From contig WBMV01000141.1 in assembly GCA_013396655.1 (NCBI GenBank), positions 1,280,281 to 1,344,280 of the forward strand: a DNA stretch of 64,000 nt, read 5' to 3'. Origin of the DNA: Campylorhamphus procurvoides (taxonomy: Eukaryota > Chordata > Aves > Passeriformes > Dendrocolaptidae). Below the pieces are notes generated by a model. That model saw only the letters and a list, made by a program, of their open reading frames with translations. It ran no database searches and was not told where the DNA came from. Each line of letters starts with the position of its first letter. The first letter of the stretch is position 1. The position numbers and the translations under genes are program-made. Of the stretch, positions 63,662-64,000 are shown in pieces.

Positions 63662-63754
63662 TTAAATTTCTTCAAGTTGAGTCTGTTTTACCAATGCCTC
63701 ACAAACACAATTAATGTATTTGTTATTATCTATATGTTAAAATGACTTCCATGT

Positions 63755-64000
63755 TGTCCTAGTTCAACAGGAGGGACCAGTTATCACTGTGCAGGGGTGA
63801 TCAAAGCTATGTATTCTACCCCTCTCTATTCATTCCCCAAGAACAATGGACCATTTGCAGCAGCTGCCCAGGAAGTCATTAGCACCTTCACACACAGCCT
63901 GAGGGGGTGTGGCTGCTAATGGGCCATCACCGGTTCAACCATACCCCATGACTCACAGAGTTAATCCCCCATTGTGTGAGTCCCCGCCCTGGGGGAGGGA
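63755..64000 (+). mobile_element. LTR 5' part, same family as 38739, cut by window end
   Basis: It starts TGTCCTAGTTCAACAGGAGG and is collinear with the LTR at 38739 through CATTTGCAGCAGCTGC, ACAGCCTGAGGGGGTGTGGC, GCTAATGGGCCATCA, CCCATGACTCACAG and CCCATTGTGTGAG. Text equivalent to the first half of the family is present. It lacks the roughly 95-base segment that the 38739 copy has after GCAGCTGC. Only 46 bases separate it from the preceding, 3'-truncated LTR. It continues beyond the window, so it may be the 5' LTR of a longer element. Confidence 0.82.

Larger units (their letters stand above)
62693..63708 (+). mobile_element. Long solo LTR with tandem repeats, ERVL-like, 3'-truncated
   Basis: It begins TGTATTGGGTTTGTGTGGCA and follows, as I remember it, a well-known songbird LTR: GAGAAGCTGCCAGAAG, CCCCCGTGTCCGACAG, GAGCCCATCAGTGATGGTGG, GTGAGAATATGTGAGAAA, CCCTGCAGACACCAAG. 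An array of degenerate repeats comes next, then ACATGTGATGAACTGACAGC, the polyadenylation signal and CAAGTTGAGTCTGTTTT. In relatives I remember, U5 continues well beyond this point. Here the similarity stops near 63695-63708, so the 3' end is missing and no duplication can be read. Minus-strand frames of 202 and 247 codons (62675-63283, 62718-63461) run through it and are by-products of its composition. Confidence 0.85.

Noticed and set aside
1..64000. CRISPR array, operon, phage or tRNA content
   Set aside because: No regularly spaced identical repeats, no ribosome-binding-site-led gene runs and no cloverleaf-like sequence with box A/box B words were seen. The repeat content is avian nuclear DNA.

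Overview
This window reads as intergenic or deeply intronic nuclear DNA of a bird, most probably a songbird. The base composition is AT-rich and the ORFs are short and random-looking. The interspersed repeats are the avian set: CR1 LINE fragments, several ending in the CR1 3' octamer tail (ATTCTATG-type repeats), and solo long terminal repeats (LTRs) of endogenous retroviruses. I found no exon of a recognisable host gene, no tRNA or rRNA, and nothing bacterial (no operon, CRISPR array or insertion sequence).

Layout. 1-5354 is AT-rich unique DNA with an A/C-rich low-complexity block (2404-2545) and a solo LTR at 2592-3156 bounded by an imperfect 6-bp target-site duplication (TSD). 5360-5959 is a second solo LTR with a perfect 5-bp TSD. 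About 9.6 kb away at 15597-16175 is an inverted relative of the same family, also with a perfect 5-bp TSD. Between them lie minus-strand CR1 pieces (8.1-8.6 kb), a hairpin plus long inverted repeat (12.1/13.5 kb) and a third LTR family on the minus strand (about 14.6-15.42 kb). 17-23.4 kb holds three CR1 fragments and a 34-base assembly gap. 23.4-37.5 kb is mostly unique AT-rich DNA with one short CR1 3' end (28.35-28.58 kb) and small tandem repeats. 37.5-39.5 kb has a CR1 3' end and an LTR related to the 15-kb one. 44.7-46.04 kb is the longest CR1 copy, covering the reverse-transcriptase region through to the 3' tail, heavily mutated. 49.6-50.1 kb looks like a much older CR1. The right end has two different LTRs 46 bp apart: a long LTR rich in internal tandem repeats (62693 to about 63708, 3' end missing) and the 5' part of another copy of the 38.7-kb family (63755 to the window edge).

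Nothing here works together as a pathway. What can be read is a history of transposition: solo LTRs left by recombination, 5'-truncated CR1 insertions, and unique DNA between them that may carry regulatory elements. Two AT-rich stretches dense in homeodomain, SOX, POU and TCF-like words (24.6 and 53.2-53.6 kb) are offered only as candidates. I did not find a convincing undescribed system. The best leads are the inverted LTR pair, the mosaic LTR family seen three times, and the inverted repeat at 12.1/13.5 kb.
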